This document shows, piece by piece, positions 35,101 to 48,700 of a stretch of DNA of 64,000 nucleotides (its first letter is position 1; every line of letters starts with the position of its first letter). Position numbers and translations under genes: made by a program. The stretch comes from Liolophura sinensis (Eukaryota > Mollusca > Polyplacophora > Chitonida > Chitonidae), in NCBI RefSeq assembly GCF_032854445.1, contig NC_088296.1, positions 27,335,064 to 27,399,063 on the forward strand. The letters run 5' to 3'. The notes under the pieces are model-generated. The model worked only from the letters and a program-made list of their open reading frames with translations. It was not told the origin of the DNA and searched no databases.

Positions 35101-38100
35101 TGAGTTCAAGTCCAGCTCATGCTGGCTTCCTCTCTGGCCATACGTGGGAAGGTCTTCAGCAACCTGTGGATGGTCGGGGTTTCCCTGGGCTCTGCCCGGT
35201 TTCCACCCACCATAATGCTGAGCGCCGTGGTATAAGTGAAATATTCTTGAGTACGGCGTAAAACACCAATCAAATAAATAAATAAATACAATGTCCTTGT
35301 GATGCGCATGATCACACACCTGACCAAATTCACCTGCTTAAAAATCCTGCTTGTGTACACAGGTTGACATGGTGTTTGCGTCGTTCATTCGAAGCGGTCA
35401 AGGTATCCGTGACATTCGCACAATCTTAGGGAGAAGGAAAAGACATCAAGATCATTGCCAAGATTGAGAACCATGAAGGGGTTAAGAGGTAAGAGGGTTG
35501 TTAGGGTTTGGTGAGGTGTTTTGTTTTAGTCATGTGAATCTTCAGTATCCAGTTCTGTGTAAATACACCTGAAGTTCATTGTCTAATGAAGGGTGTGGCT
35601 TGTTTGAGACATTTTAAAACAGCCTATTTTCATTGAAGGTCAGAATCCTTGAGGGTCTTCAGCTGTGCACCATCATTTGTGTGTGCTTTGATATTCTTTG
35701 TTTCGGTCTGCCTGTATTCTGTCTAACTTTATATTCTGTATGCCTGTATTCTATCTACCTTTAGGTTCTGTGTGCCTGTATTCTATCTGCCTTTATGTTC
35801 TGTGTGTTTCCACCCACCATAATGCTCGCCGCGGATGTATAAGTGAAATATTCTTTTTGATTACGGCGTAAAACACTAATCAGATAAATAAATTTATGTT
35901 CTGTGTGTCTTTATTCGATCTACCTCTATATTCTGTGTCTTTATTCTATCTACCTCTTTATCTGTGTGCCTGTATTCTATCTACCTCTATGTCCTGTGTG
36001 TATTTATTCTATTTTGTTGTGTCAAAATGCAGTTTCAGAAACACATAAACATGATAAATGCCTTCAAATGATACTTTTGATGCCATCACTCTCACCAAAC
36101 TTCTCAAAAAACTGGTGCTATAAAGTGGATGAATCATTGGGAGTCAAGCAAAGAGTTTCACTTGAAAAATGCTGAACTCGAGGTAAAATACTCTATATTC
36201 TATGCTCTGTTTTCTGAGTGCCTTTATGAATTATATTCTTCAGCTTTTAGCATATGATTGGGTCCATGACAGGTACATATAGCAGGAATGATGAATATGA
36301 AAGGGGGGCCTCCGTGGCTCAGTTGGTTAGTGCGCTAGTGCAGCGTAATGACCCAGGAGTCTCTCACCAATGCGGTCGCTGTGAGTTCAAGTCCAGCTCT
36401 TGCTGGCTTCCTCTCCGGCCGTATTTGGACGGTCTGTCAGCAACCTGCGGATGGTCGTGGGTTTCCCCGGGCTGTGCCCGGTTTCTACCACCATAATGCT
36501 GGCCGCCGTCGTATAAGTGAATATTTTTGAGTACGGCGTAAAACACCAATCAAATAAATAAATAAATGAATATGAAAGGTTGGAGCCTTTGGACAATGAG
36601 TCCCCATGAGTTGAAGACCTACAGCTGACCTGCATTATTGTATTAGTTGATTTTGTTCGCTGTACCTGGTAATTTTGTTGGTGTGGCAAACAGGACAACG
36701 TGTTTTAAACCAACACCCCTTACTAGCAGCCCATTCTCCAAGCAGTTGTAACAACCAACACCCCTCACTAGCAGCCCATTCTCCAAGCAGTTGTAACAAC
36801 CAACACCCCTCGCTAGCAGCCCATCTCCAAGCAGTTGTAACAACCAACACCCCTCACTTAGCAGCCCATTCTCCAAGCAGTTGTAACAACCAACACCCCT
36901 CGCTAGCAGCCCATCCTCCAAGCAGTTGTAACAACCAACACCCCTCACTAGCAGCCCATTCTCCAAGCAGTTGTAACAACCAACACCCCTCACTAGCAGC
37001 CCATTCTCCAAGCAGTTGTAACAACCAACACCCCTCACTAGCAGCCCATTCTCCGAGCAGTTGTAACAACCAACACCCCTCACTAGCAGCCCATTCTCCG
37101 AGCAGTTGTAACAACCAACACCCCTCACTAGCAGCCCATCCTCCAAGCAGTTGTAACAACCAACACCCCTCACTAGCAGCCCATTCTCCAAGCAGTTGTA
37201 ACAACCAACACCCCTCACTATCAGCCCATTCTCCAAGCAGTTGTAACAACCAACACCCCTCACTAGCAGCCCATTCTCCGAGCAGTTATAACAACCAACA
37301 CCCCTCACTAGCAGCCCATCCTCCAAGCAGTTGTAACAACCAACACCACTCACTAGCAGCCCATTCTCCAAGCAGTTGTAACAACCAACACCCCTCACTA
37401 GCAGCCCATTCTCCAAGCAGTTGTAACAACCAACACCCCTCACTAGCAGCCCATTCTCCAAGCAGTTGTAACAACCAACACCCCTCACTAGCAGCCCATT
37501 CTCCAAGCAGTTATAACAACCAACACCCCTCACTAGCAGCCCATTCTCTGAGCAGTTATAACTTACGTCTTGCATAACGTCCGTGACGACATGTTGTGAA
37601 GACATCCCACCATGGTTTATGCCTTTTCAGACATGCTCTCTAGTCACTGAAGAATAAAACTGTTAACTTTATGTGCATCCTATTTTGCGACTGATTTCAG
37701 ATTTGATGAGATTTTAGAAGAGGTAGATGGCATCATGGTGGCTCGTGGTGACCTGGGTATTGAGATTCCTGCAGAGAAAGTCTTCCTGGCCCAGAAGATG
37801 ATGATTGGCAAGTGTAACAAAGCAGGAAAACCAGTCATCTGTGCCACACAGGTTTGTGAAGGAACCAGACATTGGTGGTCAGCACACACAGCCACTGACA
37901 ATAAAAACATTGTGTCATGCACGGGCTGAAATATTAAAAGAAAAGACAACAGATCATATAATTGAGTTATTTCGGAAGAGAGGTGAAAACAGACCCAAAT
38001 TGTCACAGATATTTTTCTCAGACTTTCTTGGAAACTTTTGCTAAATCCACTTCTACTGTAAAGGTCTGGAATTGTTAACAGGCCACAGGATACGCCATGC

Positions 38101-41100
38101 TAAAACAATCAGAAACGCAATGTGGCATCTCGTACTCCACAAACATATAGCACAACTGAGTTCGGATGACGTTAGTCCTTTGGTTATAGAAACAGCCCGT
38201 GTCTGATGGGAAAAAAACTGATAAGATGACGGCACTTTTGATTGTCTCAATATGCATTAATTTGCGTTCTTTGATCTGAAATATCTCATTTGTGTAACAT
38301 AATTGCCTGTGGGATAATTTATTGATGTGTACATGTATTTGGTCTAGTGGTATCTTTTCTTTTTACATCTGGAGCCAGTGATGTAATTAATACCCATTTT
38401 GGTTTCTTGAGATATGCACTAAATCAAACTCTTCAGATGTTTTTCATATTGGAACCAATACATACATTTAAGAGCATATGGCTCCTAAAACGCCTCTTAT
38501 TCCCACCTCTGTCATAATCTCTCTCTGTCTCCAATCCTCAAATATATGAATGTGAAAATGTCCTGTGAATTTGAACTGGGGTGTTTTACTGGAATCCACA
38601 AGTACATGTGGCTTGGTTAGTATAACTGTTTACAGTTAGAAGCACAAGTACAGTACAACAAAAAAGTGACCACTATGAACACGCGTGTCGTATGGGTACC
38701 ACACGGCTATTACACGCGTGTGGAATGCATTACGTCAGGCAGACAGGCACTGCCTGGCAGGCTTTGCCTGCTTGAACAACACGGCTACGATATGCGTGTG
38801 GAGAAAACCACACGGATACCACACGCGTGTGGTTATCGTCGTTTTAAATGTCGTTATTACAAATAAAACTGTAATAAAAAATACCTATACGTGGTTTGTT
38901 TTGTTTTCTTTTCATGAGCAGTTTTTATTGCGATGTAAATCGTGTATTAATAGTGGAAAACGTTGTTTTATTACGACACGCTATCTACTGTACGTTGCCG
39001 TCGGTCGGTCGGCCGCGCACTTTTCAAATTTCTGCCGAACTTCCACTGAGAGAACTTGGGGCCTACATGTACACTGTACGTTTACCAAACAAACAGGATG
39101 TCAGAATCAGGTAACGTTGTTGTCAGTGTTGCAAAAAGTGACGTACTGTTGTAAAAAGTGACGTAGTGGGTTTTTTTTCTGTATTTGCTAATACGTTGCA
39201 GGACCAGTAAAAGTTTTTGTAAGCTCCGATCTAGTGTGCCGAAACTGCCGGTGTAAAAGTGTAAGCCCAGAGGCTTGCACAGCGTAATGCCTTCAATCAG
39301 TATTCAATTAATTTAGTGACACAGATATATTTAAAATCAAACTAATTCTTTGAATACGAACCAGCAATTGCCTACGAGCGTGTGTATTTACCTTGTGCCA
39401 TATATGGTACATTTAATCCTGAAAAAAATACTGGAAATAAACCTTCACGGGTACCGCAGCTTCTCGCCGCCATTTACATGTACGTTCAAAATGAACTTCA
39501 TCCGACTCGGTTCTCTTTTTTCAAAGCCGTTCAGATACAAACACAAATTACTCATTATGATAACAACTGCATGTATAATTCTGGACTCGTCTCTCCCTCT
39601 TCCCTCGAGCAATTGAAAACAACTTACGGGTTTTCTGCACAAGCACATTTAGGCCCCGTCTTCTGTTCGCATGATCTTAAATTACGAATACAGCAGGGTG
39701 GGCAATCTCGCATAACCTTATGCTGACATCCAACATGTACAAAATAACCTAAACTTTAAAGTAAAATGGTATAAATAAATATCGCAGCGCTGGTCTTCAA
39801 GTGGCCTACAGTACCTTTTTGTTTTTTTTTAGCAGTTCACGGTCGAATGTAGGTTAAAAAGGGAGACAATTTTGTCTATTCTTTCAAAATAACCTGCTGA
39901 AGCAAACTGGTTGCATAAATTTTATTTATTTATTTATTTAATTTATATCACTGGTGTTTTACCCCATACTCAAGAATATTGTATGCATAAAAGCAAGTTT
40001 GCCTATTGAGACAAGTTTCTATAAGCGTTGCCTTAGGAATAAAACCGCCAGTACATTTCTATATATTCATAAAAATTTTGCATTATATAACGATTTCAGT
40101 TGCCTATTTATTGATTATTGATACATGTATATGTACTATAAAACCCCTTTCTCACTGCTGTCACATCACAGGTTATATGAAAGTAAAGTAAAATGTTCTG
40201 AACTGGCAGTATACAACACAAAATTATTTCCAATGCAACGAGGAAATCATCATCATAAAAAAAAACAATTTTTTTCATGTTTTTTTTTTTCACAGTAGCA
40301 CCATGCACCGCCCGCCAGTTTTTGAAGCAGCTGGCAGCAGAGGAGAAGGAAAATGGTATGTTCATTATGGGCCTACTAAAATAGCATTCAGCATTTATTT
40401 CAACCGTAGTTTTTTTTTTTTTTTTGCCATGCTCAATAATGTGATTATATAATTTGTATTACTGATGGTCTTAATATTTCTACAGCCATTTTAAAATTAA
40501 TTTTCAATAGACTGCCATACATCTTAATAATTTTTTCTAAATCTATTTTCTCTATTTCAGAATACCTTATTCTATTCGACGAGGACGGCAAGACAACTAG
40601 AATGTCAAAACCAAAGTTTTCTGTGCCGTCCTCGGAGATCAAAATCTCCTCTGTCTGCCACCTGCTTCATGGCGGCCGGAAATATTTGGTGGAAATTCTC
40701 GCCATTGGAGGTAAATATATCATTCTGATACATAAGTAAAATGTCATTCTCTTTATGTCAGATTATTACAATAAATTATTATTCTCCATATTTTATAAAA
40801 ATAATAACCTGGGCCAAATCTTCTCTTTTCAATGTGTAGCACCAGAAGAACTGGATATTATAGATCAGGCCTGGCCCCAAACCCACAGGGGCCAGGCCAT
40901 TACAAAGTCCCTGGAGTCCCGACATGGGGCTCCCGGGGGATATATCTCCATATGGCCAGAGGGCAAGGTATCAAAAGCTCTGTTCAAGATTTGTTTAAGT
41001 TGTTCTTTATAAACATCCTTGTTTCTTTCTGTTAGTAGACTCTTTGCTGCTGTTACTGGGTTACTTTATGTTTGGTTAGAACGTTTTTGAATAAAGTTAT

Positions 41101-44100
41101 TCAGGTTGATTGATTTGTATTCACTTGTATGTTCTGAACCAAAGTATCGCCTTAACACTCTCATATCACGGATTAAAATATTGTTTACTACAAACGTTCA
41201 CTAAATGTTCAATGCAGATTATATAAAATGAAGGTAATGCTATGCAATACACAGGATTATAAATTTCAAAAGTGTTCTCTAGATGGTTAAATGTTATTAC
41301 AATGCAATGCAAATAATACTTGTAGTAACCTTTAAATTTATTTGGTTAAAATTTGCTTTTTTCTTTTTTTGCAGTTGATGGAAGAAATTGATTTTTCCTT
41401 GGGGGAAGAGTGGGGGGATTTGGGGGATTTGGGGGATTTAGGGTTTGTTAATGTATCTGGTGAGGGGATTAGTGAGGACATTTTAGAAGGGGTTAGTGTA
41501 GCTGGGGGTGGTGGGGGGGTGCTAGAGGGGGGTAGTAATCAAGTGTTGGTGGGGGGTGGGAGTGAAGGTGTAGCGGGGGGATCTAGTGTAGGCAGTAGTG
41601 GGGAAAAAACAGGGAAGGGAGTAGTTCGGGGAAAGGGGAAGGGGAAAGGGAAAGGGAAAAGAAGGATGGCACATGAGGCGGAAAGTGGGAGTAAAGCAAA
41701 GGTAAGGTTCAGTTTTAAGTGCTTGTAAACAAAAAGGCTGTGGTAATATTACCTGGAAATGACCTTTGTATTATTCCCATATAACTTGTCTGTAAATGTG
41801 TATTGAAACATGTCATGGTAAATGTAATCTCACACTAATGATATCAGTAAAAGCAGTCCTGCTGTATACAGAAATAGTCAACACCTGTATCAAGAATATC
41901 AAAGCATGCTGTTGTGAAATGCAAGTCCATTTTTATTAATTGCATAAAGTATGTAACTAATTATGTCATAGTAATCATGTCATATTTTATTCTGTTTCAG
42001 ATGGTTGTATTGAGGGATGGGGATTCGGGGAGGGATGACAGGGCGGAGGACCACAGAGTCCCTGACTTTGTGGACCTGACATCAAACAACGACCTGGTAA
42101 GAACTGTAGACATCTTACACATTTATACAATTTTAGGAAATAAATCTGTACTTCTGTGATTGTAAAACGCACAGACTATTTCACATAGCACTAAGAATAG
42201 GCTTCCAGGCGATAAACTGAAATGGAATGAGTATGTATATTCAGGATGTTAATTACATAAATATTAGTGTAACATTATTGTCCATGATTAGGGCAATATA
42301 GGATTAGAATATATTTGCCATGCTCCCAAATGAGGTTGCTTCACAAAAATAGTTTATCATGCACCTAGTTATCATGTAGACCTTTTTGAAAACAAGAATC
42401 ATTTTCAAACAACCAATCTTCATGCTAAATATTATACGCATTTACACAAATAAATTGACAAGCATAATGAGAAAAACTCGTCAAATATCTATAGCACTGA
42501 AACAAGAAGTTAATTAACATTACTTCTATTTTTTATTATTATTCATAAATCAGCGATGTTTTCGTGCCTGTGTTTTATTACAGGAGATGTCAGCCATGTG
42601 TTTTTTGTGTGTGTGTCTGTGTTCATTACAGGAAATGTGATAACATTTGTCTGCATGTAATAATCAAGCAGTACATCATACACACTCAGAGATGTCATAA
42701 CATATGAGGTACTGCATGATTATCACACGAACAGTCCACATTTTTGCCTGATTTATTTCTTTCTTTCTGTTAACAGGTTGATGCTTTCAAGACTGGCCAG
42801 GTCGTTGTTCGACATGAATCTGCTCCTCAACAGAGGGATTGCTGTCGGCACTGCCACGCGATCCCTCTGTTGCCAGACCAGATTCGAGAGATTGTTCGGC
42901 AGGAACTGGTTTCCTACACAGAAGAACTACACCGGAGGTTTCAGGGCATGCTGAAGCAACAGCTGGCTGAAATACTGCCAGGGTTGCTGGAGAGACAGGG
43001 AGAAGGCAGAGTCCTTGCCTCCCCACCTGCCTCCTCCTCAGCTGCCACCCCACTGCCTTCCACCCCTCCAGAGATGCCATCTACTGTTGGGGTGGGTATT
43101 GCTAAACAGCATTTAAGGCTTGGTGCGCACAAGGATGATTGCCATTTTATGCATGACTTGTGCGTCATCCCGGATAGTGTGGTGGCAATGGTTGAGGAAA
43201 AATCTGCAGGAAATCCACAGATTTTTGCCTCGACCTTGACCATGGCACTATTCCGGGGGGAGGAGCTGTCTGGTAGGGCTGTTGACGGCTCAAAGCAAGG
43301 GAAGGCAGCTTTGAGCCCTCGACGCCTGAATGCCATCAAACAAAAGGTGTTTGATGTGCACTCAGTGCCCCCGTCACAAAGACAGGAGAAGTGGCACAAA
43401 TGTAAAACTGCCATTAACTGCAAACTTAGGAACCTCCTTAGAAAATCCTAGTTTGCAGTTAATGCAGTTTTGCATTTTCTGCCACTTTTTCTGTTTTTGT
43501 GCGGTGATAATGAGAATTATCTGCCAAGCTGCTCCTTTTTCCAACCCTAATGTCATTTTGGTTTCCTCTTAAGCTGCTGGAGTTTACCACATAAAAATGT
43601 GGTAGATTCTATAAAAAAAATAAATGGTATATTTCAATTCCCTCCAACAAGTTGGTTCCCTCAATAAGTTATTTTCCTCCATGAAATTGGTTTCCTATTG
43701 GTCAAGGTATTGCTGAAAAAATGCTGTCTTGGCCAATTCTTGCCTTACAGTCTCTGTCCTCCGCCCTGTCCAAAAAAAAAAAAAAAAAAAAAGGGGGGGT
43801 TGGGGGGTGGGGGAAATAATGTTATTGTTTAATTTATTATTATATAAGATTTGTATATAACTGAAATTTTTATTTAAACAGTATTTATAATAGTGCAATA
43901 AAATATTTATAACTAATTGTAAAATATTTAAATATATAAATAAATTGTTCAACTTTTCATTTTGTTGTTTTAAATAAATTATAAATGTTACAAGATTGAG
44001 TGAACTTTACTGTGTTTCTTCACGTTATGGCCACATTTAAAAAAAGTACACTATTTAAAACATGGTCTTTTTGCTATATTCCCCCAATCAACATCTATAT

Positions 44101-45721
44101 GCATGTAGTTCAACATCTATTTCTGTACTTTTTGGGGTTGAAATAATGTGTGTAGAAATCAACATGAACTGACCTAAGACGTGTACTTTATTTAACTGTG
44201 GTTTTGTCTTTTAGTGTTTTCATATCAGTATCTTCAAATTCCAATGAATGCATATCTTACTGCGGCTGCGCCCAACATCTGTGATTGCAAGTTAATTCCT
44301 ACGTCTTCTCCATTGCCTCCAGAGTGCTCTTAACAGTTTATGCTGGAATTTGGCAATGTATCTTGTCCTGCCTTTCAAACTCTAAGCATGTTATAACTTG
44401 GTGAACCTAGAAGGAAAGTCTAGTTCTGGATTGAACCAGTCCCTGGAACCTGGATGGTAGATTTATTGCAGAATCATATAAAGGAGGGTCACTAATACAT
44501 TTTTACATGGTTCCTTGTGCCAGTTTACACTCTATGAAGTGTCTAGCAGCTTGGTGATAGTCAGCTGATGACATGCATTAGAACATCCCTTCAGGCCAGG
44601 TTTCCTATCACCATAATGTTGTATTACTTAGTGTAAAGAATGTTGACAGGTGGAACATAACAGCCCAGAAGTTAATGCAGTGAAGAAAATCCAAAAGTTT
44701 AATGTGAGTGAGTGAGTGAGGTGAGATAAGAACACACAAACAAACAAACAGCTGAACGTGAAAGAATACTTTTTCAACCAACAATTTATTCCAAGCAACA
44801 AGTTATGATTCACTATACAAACTACATAAATGTTCCACTTGGTAGTCCATGCATGTTAAAAACGCAGCTGTCCTGTTATTAATTATTGACAACTCGTGTT
44901 GCTTAGAGTGAAAAATATTCCCCCGCACCAAAAAACCGAAAGTGTCTCTTTCAGGAAAAAGCGTAGGGATTACAAATATATTTCCACAATTACATGTAAA
45001 TCAGATTTATGATGAAAAGTCTTCTCACAGTTAATGTTCATACCCTGTGTGCTGCACTGTCTGAAAAGAGATGAAATGTACGAAGTATTAATTTATTGGA
45101 TCAAAGTTTTGTGTTGACCTTTAATGGAAATATATACAGAATACATGTGGTGATTGCATCAACTTTGCTGCAGATGCAATTTATCAAACAGGTAGTTGAT
45201 AAAACAAGAAGTTTAAAAAAAGGATGTAGTGAAAACTTTAAAACTGAAACTAAATCTAAACTAAACTTTAAATCTTGAGACTACAAGTACCTTTGTACTA
45301 TTGCCTTCTGTCTGAAAAGATACAAAGATACTGACATATGAATAAGATATACATAAAGACAATCTGAGATGTGTCTGGTTCATTGAGAAAATATTGTACT
45401 CAATCAATAACCAGATGCAGCCCCATTACGTTCTATGGCCCGAGGAATAACTTTTCGTAAATGATCTATGAACCTTCTGCAGAGCTGTGGCGTGATACTG
45501 CGCCAACAGTCTACAATACCGTCTATAAGCTGATCCTTTGTCTGCGGCTTGTGTTTCTTTGCCAGGTTTGTCTTCAACATTGCCCATACCATCTCTATGG
45601 GGTTGAGGTCTGGAGATTCGGGTGGTGTCCTCCAGTGGTTGATTCCATGAGACTTCATAAATTCTATAATAATATATGTAAAATTCGATGTCTTGAGAAA
45701 TATATAAAAATACATTATAAA

Positions 45722-45763
<42 letters not shown>

Positions 45764-48700
45764 AGAATAGATTTTCTTTCCTAGATAAGAACAAAACAGC
45801 CGAAACTGCAGTCAAAATACGCAGGTGTAGAAAGTCACTTCCTTTTTATTCCATCATTTCTCCACGTCAAAGAAATCTTACTTTCATATATATTATATAT
45901 AACCAGCATTTGTTTACAGCAGAAGTTAATTTTTAGTTCTTACTTGTATAAAGGAGAAATACTACAACTTTATTCACTGATAAAAGTGATATTTCACATA
46001 GTTATATATCACAGTTTTTTTAATTGCACTCGCAACAATAAGTCATACAAGACAAGGTGTTACAGTGACTTTGTATAAATGGTTTATTTCTTCACCTTTT
46101 GTGCTTCTACTAGTGTGTTTAGGGTCGTTGTCCTGGATGAATCTGTGCCCTTCTGGATAAGTCTGTCACAAATAATTTACAAAAAAAAATAAGACCTGCA
46201 TTCATAATTCGTTTTGATAATGAATATGATAAATAAAATAATGTAAATTCAAAATCACCGATAGTACTAAAATCTGGCCACTTCAGCTGAACATGTATAT
46301 GCTGTTTAATGTTACATACAAGAACAGTTTTGATTTATTTGCTTTTTTGTACTTCAAACCTGATTCACATAGATGACATATGCATACGCCCATTGTAGCT
46401 CGTTTCACAAGCTTGCAATTATTATTATACTTCATGTGATTTATGACGAAAAACCAAAATTTGTAAACCTGTTTGATGAAAGGAATTAATATGTCTTCCA
46501 AAATCTTCTGGTAGCCAATGCTGTCCATGATTCCCGTGAAAATGCGAATCTTTGTGGCTCCTCTGTATGAAATTCCAGCCCAAACATGCACCTGTGAATG
46601 ACATGCATGAAACAGATTAGTTTTATATATATATATAATATATATATATATATGTCCTTATTTATTACTTCCAATATCTATATAAACTTGAGTTTCACGC
46701 AAAACAACCTGTAAATTATTAATTCCAGTACATGACGTCTGGTGTTTAATGAGAAGGCAAGTGTAGGAAATTTAATTTGTTCATATCGGTTCATACATGA
46801 GTGGTTACTCGTAAAATGTGGCATCCCCAGTTGTAAGGATTTTCACTGTTACATAAATAGTACGCCCTCGGACTGATGTCATACTTTGAAAGGATGCTTG
46901 GGCTTCCACACTTTTGCGATGATGGTCTTTTCCTCCTTGTGTATAAATCGCATCCTTCCACTTCTCATAACTTCTATGGATGCCTCATCTGAAAAGATAC
47001 AATCTTGAAATTCCTCATTATTAGAATAGCACATTAAACAGTATGTCAACCTTTTGACCTGGTTTTCTCGTCTTACCATTTGGCAGTACCTGAAAAGAAA
47101 AAAAATTTTTTAGTCTTACTAGTTTTTTTTTTGTATGGTTGATAACCAACTCTAAGTTCTAGCTTGAACTTTAAATTGACGTGTTGTTCCATATACGAAA
47201 TGTACATGTAACCATTTAGAATCACCAGTATCCTCTGAAAGTAACTAGTAAAATAATAATATGGAAAACTTTACTGCATAGTTTTTATGAGACAGTTTAT
47301 ATATAATTGCCCAGTCACAATAAAAATTTATAAATTTCCATCTTTACCTGGTTTGCTTCTTACACCATCCAAGTTTGCGGACATGCAAACGAATGCATTC
47401 CGAGCTGACCTGTATCCGGAAAACATCCAGCATCCTCTGCTGAAGCTCTGCCATGGTTATGTCCCGATTGCATCGGATCCAGTGGTCGAGAGCATCGCCA
47501 TGAGCCACCTTCAACTTGGATGGCCTCCCAGATCTGTGCCCATCTGCTAAGCTATGAGATGTTCTGTAAAAAAAATGTCAGTTCATTGAGCACATGAAAT
47601 AAACTAGTATACCTGCAACAAATTGCCAAACTTCTTAAAATAATGTTTAAAGATGTACATATACTTTGACAATAGCACAATCTCAGATGTATTTTATTTT
47701 ATTAATGTTTTACACCATACTCCAGAATATTTCACTTATAAGTCGGCGACCAACGTTACAGTTGGGGAAAACCCATAATTATATGCATGTTCACGTATAT
47801 CCGGAGAGAAAGTCATTGAGTTGGACTTGAACTCACAGCGACCACACTGGTGAGAGGAACCTGGGTTATTGAGTTGCGCTGCACTCATGTGTTAATCACC
47901 TCAGCCCCAATTATTTTCAGCTTAGCTATTTACTGTATGTCTGATATTGTGTATTTATGATGCATGTAGAGATGGTAATCTGAAGGATTATGAAGAATTA
48001 AATTGATAAGAAAAAATTGTAGTCCTAAATATTTCACCAGTATTCTGGGCGCACAGTTTAGGGGTTCTTTTTTTTTAGTCAACAGTGTGTTTAATATTTT
48101 TTTAGGTGCACCTGGAATTTTTTATTTGTCAGAGAACTTGTTTAACACGACTATTTAATATTTTTGTTGTTGTTGTCAATGTGATAGTTTGAAAGTGAGT
48201 GCGGAATATAAAATGCAACCATTTTACCAGTGTAAATGTTATTCACGACAAGCGCCTAATATTCGTGTACGTTTTGTGTGTGCATTTGAAATAAATATGT
48301 ACCTAAATTATTTGGAAAGAAAAACCTGAAAACTTCACTACATGTACATGTACATGTACGTCATGACACATCGACAGTTTCGGCCAGGAGATCGAGGGTC
48401 GCGACCTCTGACAGCGCCGGCAGATGCCATCGCTCTGAACATCGCTCGGTAGGTCTGCTAGTGAAGCATTCAAGCAGGAGGCCGACTGGAATCAAGCTGA
48501 GCGATTATCGCGAGTTTTATCTGCTTTAAACATTAGGTGTTTCAACAGGGCTATTCGAATTTTCCGCATGCTATAGGAAATCTCCACGGATCGGCTGGTT
48601 GCAGAGGTGGGTAAGCAAATTATACTGTGGTATAAAGACTTCATTAGCGTGGAGAATGTTTCCACCACAGAAAGTGTTGGGCCATTTATTCATCACATAA

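Noticed and set aside
32893-35488. Pyruvate kinase as a pseudogene
   Set aside because: All other exons, splice sites and catalytic motifs are intact; the faults are homopolymer-type and cluster in two exons, so sequence error is more likely.
36643-37605. ORFs of 320 codons (minus) and 300 codons (plus) on the same DNA
   Set aside because: Both are read-through of a 45-bp minisatellite whose unit is a multiple of three and lacks stops; overlapping ORFs on both strands mark an artefact.
38685-39161. 158-codon ORF at the left end of the transposon
   Set aside because: It runs through the palindromic subterminal repeats and overlaps the first BEN exon in another frame; no domain.
42941-43423. 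160-codon minus-strand ORF opposite the BEN domain exon
   Set aside because: Antisense shadow; the plus-strand frame has the BEN domain and correct splice phase.
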